Assembly: GCA_009760855.2 (NCBI GenBank)
Contig: WPIO01000036.1
Span: 1,941,001 to 2,005,000 of the forward strand
DNA: 64,000 nucleotides
Source: Cristatella mucedo
Taxonomy: Eukaryota > Bryozoa > Phylactolaemata > Cristatellidae
Direction of reading: 5' to 3'
The notes beneath the pieces are model-generated. The model was not told the origin of the DNA, searched no databases, and was given only the letters and a program-made list of their open reading frames with translations. Numbering within the stretch: the stretch's first letter is position 1; each line of letters begins with the position of its first letter. Of this stretch, positions 1-8,769 are shown in pieces. The translations under genes were made by a program, and so were the position numbers.

Positions 1-325
1 CGCTGTATCAGCTTGGCTTGAAGTTTCATTTTGGCTAGGCTAACTCAAACAAAAACAGCAGGCCACTGCCATAATACGGAATATGGCTGCTATGCTAATT
101 GACTAATCCCGGTGGTTTAACCGTGTACATCCTTTGCTGAAGGAGCTTCGTTGGCTTCTGGTTGATTTACAGATACAGAGTAAAGTTCTTACAACGATGC
201 ACAAGGCCCACTTCAGCTTTGCTTCTTTGTACCTATTGAACTGCTGCACCTGTTTCAGTCTCGTCGTATCCTCGCATCCACTGTGTACGATAAATTAGCA
301 GTTCTATTCGTCAGCTTATACATCG
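1..325 (+). mobile_element. LINE family A, 3' fragment (degenerate)
   Basis: Nucleotide similarity to the C-terminal RT region of the better preserved family A copy at 49503-52898 is visible, for example the stretch for 'NMAARL', the LLKEL-like stretch and the NKLAV-like stretch near 290. No frame stays open. It is joined abruptly at about 326 to an RT segment that belongs further upstream in the element, so this is a rearranged or stacked pair of copies. Confidence 0.6.
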
Positions 326-1790
326 ATGGCAACTTTGGCTTTTTCTCTGCAGTTCAATCGGGGTTCAAGAGGTACCACTCAACCAACTGAAACTGCTCTC
401 ATCCGTGTTAACAATGACATCCTATATGGCAACGATGACGCTAATGTCACTGCCCTAGCTCTGCTTGATCTATCAGCTGCCTTCGACGCCATTGATCAGG
501 ATGTCCTAGTTGAACGATTGAGAACTACGATCGGTCTGGCAGACGATCTGGCAGACGAGACATTAGAGCGGTTTAAATTGTACTTGTCTGGTCGTGTTTA
601 ATCCGCGTCGTTAGGGGGTCAGGTCTCACACACGAGACAGGTCACCTGTGGAGTCCCTCAAAGGTCACTACTCGGTCCCTTGCTGTTCTCTATTTATACT
701 CAACCTCTGGGGAAAGTGAGTAAGGCGCACGGATTAGGATGTCACTTTTATCCTGACGATACTCAGCTGTATTTTTCATTCAAACCGTCGGAATCTGCTG
801 CAGCACCTGAGAAACTGAAGGCTTGCCTTGCCGACATTCTCCTGGGTGTCGCAAAGTTCTTAAAACAAAACGACGATAAAACTGAACTGCTGCTCATATG
901 ACACCCTTAGCGTTTGCCTGTATTAGAAGGCTCTGCTATTCTAATAGGTGATGTTGTGCGATCAGCATCACGCGCTTTAGTTTTAGGTGTCGTTTTTGAC
1001 AGCTGGTCAAATTTTTGAAGCTTCATTCGGAAGACTGCTTTTACAGCTAGTGATCTCGTGCACACCCTATCTAAGATGAATAGTTGTCTTCCGCTGTGGC
1101 TTGCAAACGAATTAACAAGCTCCTTAGTTCTGTATTGGCTAGATTATTATAATTTCATTTTGACTGGGCTACCAATGAAAGCAACTAGGCCTCTGCAGAT
1201 GGCAATGAATATGGCTGCAAGGCTAGTTTGAAAGTCCCAGCTGCTTAACCATGTGTCTCTTTTGCTAAAAGAGCCAGGATGGCTGCCGTTTGATCAACGG
1301 ATACAGAGCCAAGTCCTTACGCTGGCTAACAAGGCTCTCCACGGCTTGGCTCCTCCGTGCCTAGCTGAACTGCTGCACCAGTTTCGGCCTAATCGTGCCC
1401 TCGGGTGCTGTATGGACAATAAATGATGTGTTCCATTCCTCCGGTTAAAGACCGTTGGCAACAGAAGCTTTGGCTCTGCAGGTCCTGGACTGTGAAACCC
1501 GTTTCCACAATTCTTAAGCAACGACAGCTACCTCTTCTGCTGTCAACTATGGCACATTCATTCTAGCAGTCGTGATCTGCTACTACCATGCTACTCCCTA
1601 CCTCAATCACTTTCCTGACTCTGCTATGCTTCCCACTGTCTCTTTTCTGTGTGAGACGAAGTCACTTGGCTACCGAATGCGTACCTGAAAATATCTTAGG
1701 CTGTGATTTTGCTATATGAAACTCTCCTGCGTTACACCCACATATTCTTTGTGGCATAGTGGAGTCACAGACGGAGATTCATTACATTAC
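326..1790 (+). mobile_element. LINE family A (CR1/L2-like), reverse transcriptase fragment with 3' end
   Basis: Broken frames encode RT motifs: 'LALLDLSAAFDAIDQDVL' at about 455-510, then 'LLFSIYTQPLGKV' (680-720) and a mutated YADD box read as 'YPDDTQLYFSF' near 750-780, followed by a KTELLLI motif near 875-900. The rest can be followed through the C-terminal region to the family 3' end 'acagacggagat' near 1770, after which come cattacattacatta pentamers. Frameshifts and stops make it inactive. The RT motifs place it in the CR1/L2 group of non-LTR elements, which lack LTRs and end in a short microsatellite. Confidence 0.8.
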
Positions 1791-1794
1791 ATTA

Positions 1795-2095
1795 GGTACT
1801 AGATTGTAGAACTCTGTTCGACCATTTCCGATTAACGGCATGTATACAGCTGCTTCCGAATATGGCTCATCCTTTCCAGCGATCCTGAGCTGCTACTTCT
1901 ATGCTACTCGCTACTTTAACTGCCCTTCTGACTCAGCTATGCTTCACATTTTCTCTTTATTGCGTGAGATGAAATAAGTTGACTTCCGAAACGAGTAACG
2001 AAAGCCGGGTAGGCGTAGGGTGAGCTATAGCAAACTCTCCTGCTCAACACCCGTGTAGCTTTCTGAGGCTTTTTTGGCGCTGAAGATGAAGACGT
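1795..2095 (+). mobile_element. LINE family A, second 3' fragment
   Basis: A second, truncated copy of the family A 3' region follows directly after the pentameric tail of the previous one. It includes the segment for 'LSCYFYATRYFNC' (about 1890-1920), the S-L-L-R-E-like stretch, and the 'aactctcctg' 3' untranslated part near 2032. It ends about where the candidate transmembrane exon of gene 1 on the other strand begins. Confidence 0.6.
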
Positions 2096-2110
2096 GTTGC
2101 ATTAACTTAC

Positions 2111-2203
2111 TCCGTAACAATAATTTCATGACATCGGTGGCGATGCCAAGCAGAGGCATTGTTATAAGACCCGTACTTATCATGGCAGCCATAAGGATTG
2201 CCC
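2111..2203 (-). CDS. Gene 1 candidate exon 5: transmembrane segment
   Basis: Read on the minus strand, 93 bases give 31 codons in phase 1-1 with a hydrophobic run including 'AAMISTGLITMPLLGIA', then basic 'KLLLRS'. The donor is A|GTAAGT, the same sequence and phase as the donor of the transmembrane exon of gene 2. The joining codon with exon 4 is G|GG (Gly). Against it, the acceptor (ataag, 2204-2208) lacks a good pyrimidine tract. It is the only hydrophobic, phase-compatible stretch I found downstream of exon 4. If it is wrong, gene 1 may encode a secreted or broken protein. Confidence 0.35.
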
Positions 2204-2341
2204 CTTATTCCTACGCCCAGAACAACGTTACCAATGAGTAATTTCCTATTTCCTACATGCACTCGACGAGCAACCACTTAGTTCGTGTATACAAAACACT
2301 GTTATTTTAAGCTATACTGTTTCTCCACTCGCGGATCTTGC

Positions 2342-2547
2342 CTAATATCTATGAAAATCATGTGGATCTTGAACTCTTCTTGATTGATTGTAGCGTTTGC
2401 TTCCATACCCTAATGAAAAATCATGGCTCCGCCTGACATCTTCCATAGACAAAAGTGCTATCCTCGATGCCTGCATATGGCCGCTCACCAATCTTACTCC
2501 GCCGTTCACAGAAAAGGGGATTTCTTCAGCACGGAGCTTATTTATTT
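2342..2547 (-). CDS. Candidate exon (unassigned) downstream of gene 1 module C
   Basis: An open minus-strand stretch of 67 codons starts after an AG at 2548 in phase 1 and ends at TAG. It encodes a polar peptide with 'SMEDVRRSHDFSLGYGSKR'. Composition and phase would suit a juxtamembrane or alternative cytoplasmic exon of gene 1. However, it lies between exon 4 and the candidate transmembrane exon and has no phase 1 donor. The acceptor is weak. It could be chance. Confidence 0.2.
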
Positions 2548-3304
2548 CTAGTCAGCTAAGCAGTTTAGCTTTCGTAATGGGGGCGATGAGTATTGGTCTA
2601 TACGAATCAATAAATCAATCAAATTGATTGCACTGCCAAAATGCAACACTATGGTTATCCTTCGCCCGATGCATTTACCTTCTCAAGAACCATTGCGGCG
2701 ACAAGATAAACCGGGGAAATAAAGTGCAAAACCGAACGCAGCTTTATAAAGCAATTCACGTGGTCAATACATTTTTTTAGTTAACAAGAATAATATTTAC
2801 GATAAATTGCTATAGTTTCTATAATTCCAATCTGTATTTGTACTCGTAAATAGGCCAAGTTACGCTACAGAATAACAAGTTAAAACTAGATGCCGTTTTT
2901 ACATTCCTAATTAGGAAAGTTTGATTCAACTGTTTTCAAAATAATGATTAATTCATAGTGCACATCTGTAAAAGCAATGGCGAAAAAACTAAGTGAACTG
3001 TGTCAATGAAAGGTGAGACAAGCTTCCATTTTCCAAGGCGTATCCATTGCGCATCATTCTTCCTCTTTGAAAGCTTACTAACCTGTGGGACAGTCTCAAG
3101 AAATTGTTGCTTTGATGTTCTTTGAATTTTCGATGCAAATGTTAGTCCGCCAGTGTGTTATATTACTTAGAAAGAGTAGACATAGTCATGTCAGTAGCTC
3201 GATTTGTTATTGCTATTTATTAGCTTTCATCTCAGAGATAGAATGCGAAATTTACTAGTAATAGCTATGATGACTTAGGCTCTTATGTTTTAGAAAATGC
3301 TTAC

Positions 3305-3703
3305 CAATTTTAAAATATGTGACAGTATTATAAGTTTGGTTAGTAATCCTCTTTGAATAAGGTTGGTTTGGTTGCATAGCCTCTGCCTCGGGCGCTGATA
3401 TGGTGATAATGGACGATCGAGCAGTAGGCACGCTTGCTAGTTGCATTGCTCTCTCACAGTACACTTCATATTCTTGTGTCCCGACGTAAAGGTCCATGTA
3501 ATATATGAGCTTAGAGCTTTCCTGACCGTCTACCACCGCTGACACAATCGACGGTTTCCTATCCGTTATTAGGATATCTCCATTGACGTACCAAGCGATG
3601 GTGACATAGGCCAGGAACGGTGTGTTGTCCATCTTGCAGGATATCCTCATCGTCGAGTTGTTATTAAACCATTCATCTCGCATTATTACAATCAGGGGGA
3701 CAT
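3305..3703 (-). CDS. Gene 1 exon 4: Ig-like module C
   Basis: The exon is 399 bases (133 codons), phase 1-1, between acceptor tttgatttcag and donor G|GTAAGC. It encodes an immunoglobulin-like domain: strand B 'MRISCKM', strand C 'VTIAWYVNG' with the core Trp, and strand F 'YEVYCER', then 'VPTARSSIITIS'. The paralogous exons of gene 2 (34927-35310) and gene 3 (63872 onward) share the CER motif and the following VP..(A/V)(R/K)S block; gene 2 also shares TPFL and IAWYVNG. Sequons NNS, NST and NQT suggest an extracellular, glycosylated domain. The tail after the domain is longer than in gene 3. An open frame runs 5' of the acceptor into unrelated GC-rich DNA, and I do not count it as coding. Confidence 0.85.
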
Positions 3704-3744
3704 CTGAAATCAAATCGATTTCCAGCTTTAGAAAACTACTAAAA

Positions 3745-3895
3745 ACGTAACAGGCGACGGGACGGCAGCCCTGGGGGACACCACTGAGACACCCTGCTCT
3801 ACAGGGGGGAGGGGCTCCGGCGCCGCCCTCCCCATCCCTGGGGTCCCACCGGGATCGCACCGGGGTCGCACCGGTGCTCCAAACCTGGCTTCGCC
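3745..3895. other. GC-rich insertion in gene 1 intron 3
   Basis: About 150 bases of very GC-rich DNA, with repeated 'caccgg' and 'gatcgcaccgggg' elements, sit in AT-richer surroundings 40-190 bases upstream of the module C acceptor. It is unlike any other repeat here. It may be the end of a DNA transposon or a short dispersed element. I see no coding content. Confidence 0.4.
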
Positions 3896-3899
3896 TCTG

Positions 3900-4085
3900 C
3901 TACGCCAAAATATCTTTGCATTGGTAAGCGGGAGTAAGAGAATGCATGAGCTTTAAAGCGAGTAACAAAACCCTGAACTCAATACGGGACTTTATAGAGA
4001 GCAGGTGAAGTTCTTGAAAGGATGTGGTATTATGGCAATTATGATTTTGACGAAAGACTAGCCTAGCTTCAGAGATTTGCACCAC
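3900..4085 (-). mobile_element. LINE fragment, RT C-terminal region (third, diverged family)
   Basis: The minus frame reads 'EARLVFRQ', then 'LLSIKSRIEFRVLLLALK', then 'TPAYQCKDIL'. This is the region just after the RT fingers/thumb that is typical of CR1/L2 proteins (xARLV.R ... LHWLPIKxRIxFKVLLL ... APxYLxDLL). It is closer to the general CR1 pattern than to families A or B in this window. It is truncated at both ends. Confidence 0.6.
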
Positions 4086-4289
4086 CCATATGTACCCTAT
4101 TGCTCAATAGACTGCAGGATATCTTTCCCCGGTCTTATTCTCGAATACTCGATACTCGAAATTCACTACTCGTGTCAGGTTTTTTAGTCAGGCAGCAGAA
4201 ATTGTTCCGTTTTCTACTGCAATCGGAATTGATAGTCACTACAGCTCTTTGGCCAGCTAATGCACGAGGCCGTTCCATCAGCTAATCTC

Positions 4290-5160
4290 TTTACTTTACT
4301 CTCTCTCTATCGTATGATTCAGACATCGAGCTTCATCGATCAGGATAGTTATTATCACGTTATAATTGTCCCTAAGCGCAGCTAGGAGTTTCTTGGCTGT
4401 ATATCCTGACATTAGAATCTTTGGCTTACCGTTTTCTCAGTACTGTTAAATATTTTGCAACTTCACCACAATTTGAGATATTTTAGCAGACGATTTAACT
4501 AAGAACACTCGATTTGACAGAACAAGCAGCTAGTTCCGCGGTCAAGCTATTCAAACGTCGGTGAGCCATGTCAAACGGATTAGGACTGCCGAGATACGGT
4601 TTGTTAGGTACAGCTATCTGGAGCGGTGTCATATGCTATCTCAGAACTTAGTGTGACCCGGCGTAATGGCCAAAGTCTTATCATAGTTAAGAGTTGTGCC
4701 CTAGGCTTGAATCCATGGCAGTTGCACTCTAGATTTCAAGCTATCCAGCTGGGTTTCGCTACGGGCGTCGTGTTGAATTTTGTGCATGCTATCACTGATG
4801 ATGTACATTTTTAATTTTCCGAGACTTTTTGAATACTTTTTTCGGTTTTTCTGGACTTAAACCCATTATACTAACGTATGCCACTAACGTTGACATACTG
4901 GCTAGCATCGTTGCTTTATCTAAGCAGTTGATAGCCGCGATTTAAATCTGTGAGTCGCGAATGTATTTGTCACACTGCATCATGGACTTCATTGCCATTA
5001 TAAGTGCTGCATTTGTGCCCGAAGAATTTCGCGATATTCCACTCTAGCACCAATGCAATGCAATGCAACGTATATGCGATGTATGTGTGATGTATATGCA
5101 ACGTAAACATGATGTGCGTGTAATGCATGTTTTATGTAAATTTAGTATATATATAATTTA
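4290..5160. other. Intron 3 of gene 1, no gene seen; degenerate short tandem repeat at 5055-5150
   Basis: I see no supported gene. At 5055-5150 there is a loose tandem array built from 'atgcaatgcaacgtatatgc'-like units with much variation. Confidence 0.5.
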
Positions 5161-5174
5161 GATTTAATGTATGT

Positions 5175-5290
5175 TTAATAATAATAATAATAACAACAAT
5201 AACAATGCACTTGAAAAAGCGCCCCCAGAGAACTCAATCTCTTCTTAGGCGCTTTACATTTGCTGCAAAGGGAGGTATGTGTCATGCATA
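5175..5290 (-). mobile_element. LINE family B 3' tail
   Basis: (ATA/ATT)n, then 'aatgcacttgaaaaagcgcc' and 'aggcgctttacatttgctgc', mark the conserved 3' hairpin and untranslated end of family B in minus orientation. The copy stops at about 5290. Confidence 0.75.
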
Positions 5291-5889
5291 CGTAATATCT
5301 ATGTAATATAAGCGTAATTGGATGCAATGTATTGCTGTTTGGAGCTCCAAATAGGTATTAAGACTGAGTGGGTGGTAGCAGAAGCGATTTCTATAGCACG
5401 CTCCAAGCCTCAGCAAAGCTTTCGATAGCTCAGTCAACTTCTGCATCGGTGTACGCCAGATACAGTTCAGTGTCAAAAGCTGCCACAACATTCAGGCTGT
5501 TGTACTCACATTTTCGTCAAAACAAATAAACTCTACATTCGATGAATCAGGTACAAAATAAGTGTCTTGAAGGACCAAGAAACTATTCGCCGGTTCTCAG
5601 TACTCAGCTCTCACCTCAGCCTTCGGAGCTCTTAACGCTGTTTTGCGTCTTTAAAGCACGAATAGTTAGTAAAGAGCCTTATTGCCAGTAATTAATACCG
5701 GTAGAACTGTGGTAGAACCGGTGGAAAGACTCAAATTTTGAGTCGAAGCAGCATCTTTGCTATCGCGTGTCTATTAAATATAGATTATTATAGATTAAAT
5801 ATAGATTAAAGTGGAGCGCTAAAGCAATCGAGATCAATTCGATTGTAACGCAGAGATGTCTTTTTCTTAGATTCTACTTCCATATTCCA

Positions 5890-6085
5890 CAGAATGAGCA
5901 CCGTGTGTCAATAGGTTGGTGGCTGGAAGATAACCAATCGAGTATCCAAATCACTTTTCTCGTTGTTGGCAATCCAGTTCGGAGGTTTGAGTCCTGCTTT
6001 GAGCAATACTTTATTGCCCACTGAAAGCAGTGGTGACAGCAGCTAAATCCCTTCTGCCGCTATAAAAATGAATCTCTCAAATCAA
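5890..6085 (+). mobile_element. tRNA-derived SINE, family 1 (degenerate copy)
   Basis: It contains a B-box-like 'ggtttgagtcct' (5984 area) and ends in 'cttctgccgctataaaaatg', matching the 3' part of the copies at 30213 and 57275 ('cttctgtcgctat'). The A-box region is decayed. Confidence 0.55.
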
Positions 6086-6089
6086 TGAA

Positions 6090-6895
6090 TCTCCTATACT
6101 TAAGCTAGCACATAGCTCAAAGAATGCGATACTCATTATTACTTATGAACTAAATATTCTAGCAGCCGCAGTCGAGGAAACGTGGTAACCCGTATGCATT
6201 TCTCTTAGTACGTATAAGAAAATTTGCCTGATTCAAGCAATATACCAGTCAATTTATAGAAGCACAAAAGATGTGAGTGGATTAGTTATATTTGAATTGT
6301 ACTCTTTATCTTTGCAAACCATTTTTGGCTCTCTTAGAAGCTCCAACTAACCAGAAAATATATCTCTACTAGCTGTGCTGCTAAACTTGAAACATTTTGC
6401 TGCGATACGCCATCAACCTTCTGAAAAACTACCTCTAGCAGAAAAAGCATACTCAGCAGATTGCACACTGCTGTTCCTTGCTTGCATTGCCGATGGAAAA
6501 ATAAAAGGATAGTCCACTTTGTTGATGTTTTTAGTTTACTGCATATATTTATAATAATTTACCTAGTCAGTAAAATATTTCATAAGTATTTTTAGCGCCG
6601 GAGTTATATTCCAGATTTTCTCGTTAAATCCTTGCTGGATACATTCGTGTTTTAATCCAGTTGAAATTTTTCGTCTTTAGCTTATTTAGGGCGCCTAGAA
6701 TTATATTTAATCTCTTAACGGCTACACAATTTTGATTTATAATTAATATTAGTACTAATGTAGCTGTTTGGTGCGGAAAGTACTGCTTATGACTTATGAA
6801 GTCTTGACAGCGTTATTCACACACCGAAGCGCGAATATGCTCAAAGAGTAAGGTCGTTATGATTCTCTCACCTATTTTATTCGCGAAAAGCTGGC
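6090..6895. other. Gene 1 intron 3, no feature seen
   Basis: AT-rich unique sequence. I found no exon with matching phase and no recognisable repeat. Confidence 0.4.
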
Positions 6896-6901
6896 ACTTA
6901 C

Positions 6902-7252
6902 CTCTAATTTGATAAGCAGCTTCTTCTGAACGTATCAAATAATCGTGGCTGTAATACTGCTGGTAGACTCCAACGGAACAAGAAAATCTAGCAAAACTAA
7001 CAGAACTGTTGAGCTTGGTAACGGCGATAACGGTTTGTCGAGCGCATAAAACTACACTGCTCTCTATTTCTTCAGACGCCATGCCATCGTGAAATTCGTG
7101 GCCAGTGACCGATTCGGCGTTGTAATGCAGCTTCGCTTCCGTTATGCGAAGTCCAGTCAAAGAATTGCACTCGCACGTGACCACGAAGGCCTCACCCGCT
7201 GGCATCTGCGATAGAGAAGTCACGGCAGGCGTAATGGCCACAGTTGGACGAG
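6902..7252 (-). CDS. Gene 1 exon 3: Ig-like module B
   Basis: The exon is 351 bases (117 codons), phase 1-1, acceptor tttggtttcag, donor G|GTAAGT. It encodes a four-cysteine Ig-like module: 'GEAFVVTCECNS' with a CxC motif, 'VVLCARQTVIAVTKLNSS', 'FSCSVGVYQQ', and a closing 'AAYQIRG'. Every one of these blocks has a counterpart in gene 2 exon 3 (GEAYLASCDC, SVCPSGSVVIVTRLGSS, LQCSAGIYQE, YQIQG). It lacks the core Trp expected of a classical Ig fold, so the assignment to Ig rests on the cysteine spacing, phase and neighbourhood. It is predicted to be extracellular and N-glycosylated (NSS). Confidence 0.83.
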
Positions 7253-7373
7253 CTGAAACCAAAGCAGGACATCGGTCCAAGGTGGGCACGGAAATTGCGC
7301 CTGCTTCTCAACGCACTCAAACCCTGTGCAACCGTACTGCCGGATTTTAGTTTCCTAGCTTCTCTATTCGAGT

Positions 7374-7434
7374 CGTAATGCCATCATGCATGATCAATGC
7401 ATCACGCATGCCATCATGCATTCGTAATGCCATC
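7374..7434. repeat. Short repeat cluster with inverted symmetry
   Basis: The words 'cgtaatgccatcatgcat' and 'cgcatgccatcatgcatt' recur, and 'atgcatgatcaatgcat' is nearly palindromic. This is a small local repeat just upstream of module B within gene 1 intron 2. Confidence 0.5.
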
Positions 7435-7799
7435 GGACTGTTGTTGCAATCGCATTCAACACTCGAAAAGCCTCTGAATGCATTTAACGCATCTGCACTA
7501 CGCAAACAGCTGAGATCTGAGCATGAAGCGCAAGTAACTGCCCAAATAACTGCTATGGCGCTGAGGACCTCACAGGCCTGTAATAATTCACCAGTTTTCA
7601 GACTTGATCCGCAAATTATATTTTTAGAGGAGGCAAAGCTTAATAAAGCTGGACAGAAACGGATCGCCGTTGGGGCCGAACGGACATTAGAAAGCTTATA
7701 TAACTGCAGCACTTCGAAGTGTTTTCTTCCTACCGCGGCACACTTGAGCAGCGACTGAAATCATTTGATTCAAATAGCAACATCCAGGTTGTCCTTTGC

Positions 7800-7930
7800 G
7801 TTCGCCATAATAATAGTAGTAGTAAAATTAATAGTGATAGCTCTAGTATAGCTACCTCGAAGAACTCGCTTTCTTTCAAGGCACTTTACATTTGCTGCAA
7901 AGATAGCACTCTGGGCATCGCGGTCAGTCA
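7800..7930 (-). mobile_element. LINE family B 3' tail
   Basis: Begins with (ATA/GTA)n and runs into a decayed 3' hairpin ('ctttcaaggcactttacatt' and 'tgctgcaaag'), minus orientation. Confidence 0.6.
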
Positions 7931-8284
7931 GCAGGCAGGGGCCATCTCTCTTTCCGCGAGCGTTCAATCTGAACTGACGAGACAGGAATGACAGTCAGCA
8001 GGCGCCGAACTAGGAGCCGAAAAGAAAGGAAGCACCAGGAGCGTTCTGTGTGGATGAAAGCGGCACAGCGAGCCCTAATCCCCGTTGTGATGGTTTTGTC
8101 CGCGTCCGCCCAAAGCCGCTTTAAGTGGAGTTTCGAAGCGACTCAAAAGCGTCAGTTGCATAGCAACAGTGTATCCGTGGTAGCTATCAGTCCCTCGTTC
8201 ATTGGTCAGTACAGTAATGCCAGCGGCAGAAGGATTTGAGCTTCCGAGGAGATCGGCGTGCGGTACGGGCACCTTGCGAGTAGG

Positions 8285-8420
8285 TTACAACTCACGCTGC
8301 TTATCAAGCGTGATACCACTCACCACTCAGTTGCTTTTCCTTTGCAGAAAATGTAAAGCGCGTAGACAGAGATTGAGTTGTCTAGGAGAGCTACGCTAAA
8401 TTTATTATTATTATTACTAT
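8285..8420 (+). mobile_element. LINE family B 3' tail
   Basis: 'tatcaagcgtgataccactc', 'tttgcag' and 'gtaaagcgcgtagacagaga' followed by (TTA)n match the last part of family B on the plus strand. Confidence 0.7.
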
Positions 8421-8589
8421 TACGGCAAACACTACGGACAACTGCTATGCTGCTACTTAAATAAAATGTTTTTAGTCGCTACACGCAAAATAGAAAAATG
8501 CAAGCACTCTATATTTTAATACTATTTTTGTAATTAACAAATGCCAGTACATTAATTTACCTTACGCGGCTTAAACGAAGTAGCATGAG

Positions 8590-8635
8590 CTTAAGCAGCA
8601 GAAGCAGCAGCAGTTTGCAGCAGCAGCAGCAACAG
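8590..8635. repeat. (CAG)n-like microsatellite
   Basis: Imperfect AGC/CAG triplets, for example 'gcagcagcagcagcaacag'. It is intronic with no coding frame I would support. Confidence 0.8.
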
Positions 8636-8769
8636 TCTGCCTATTCTCGCTCGCTGGATTACTAACAACGAGTGAAAGGTCTAGAAAGATTTTAGCTATA
8701 CGTGTGGCGTATTCATGGACGCCGCTGTCAGTTGTATTAAGGCTGACGACGAGTCCGCAGGCTAGTTCC

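Noticed and set aside
2640-2700. Hydrophobic peptide 'HFISPVYLVAAMVLEK' on the minus strand as gene 1 transmembrane exon
   Set aside because: The only available acceptor gives phase 0, incompatible with the phase 1 end of exon 4.
2955-3165. Minus-strand open stretch of about 66 codons between gene 1 module C and the tail
   Set aside because: No phase 1 acceptor, no hydrophobic segment, no similarity to the paralogous region.
7347-7712. Minus frame with hydrophobic segment 'VLSAIAVIWAVTC' as an extra exon of gene 1
   Set aside because: No counterpart in gene 2 and no phase 1-1 splice pair; the opposite strand is equally open.
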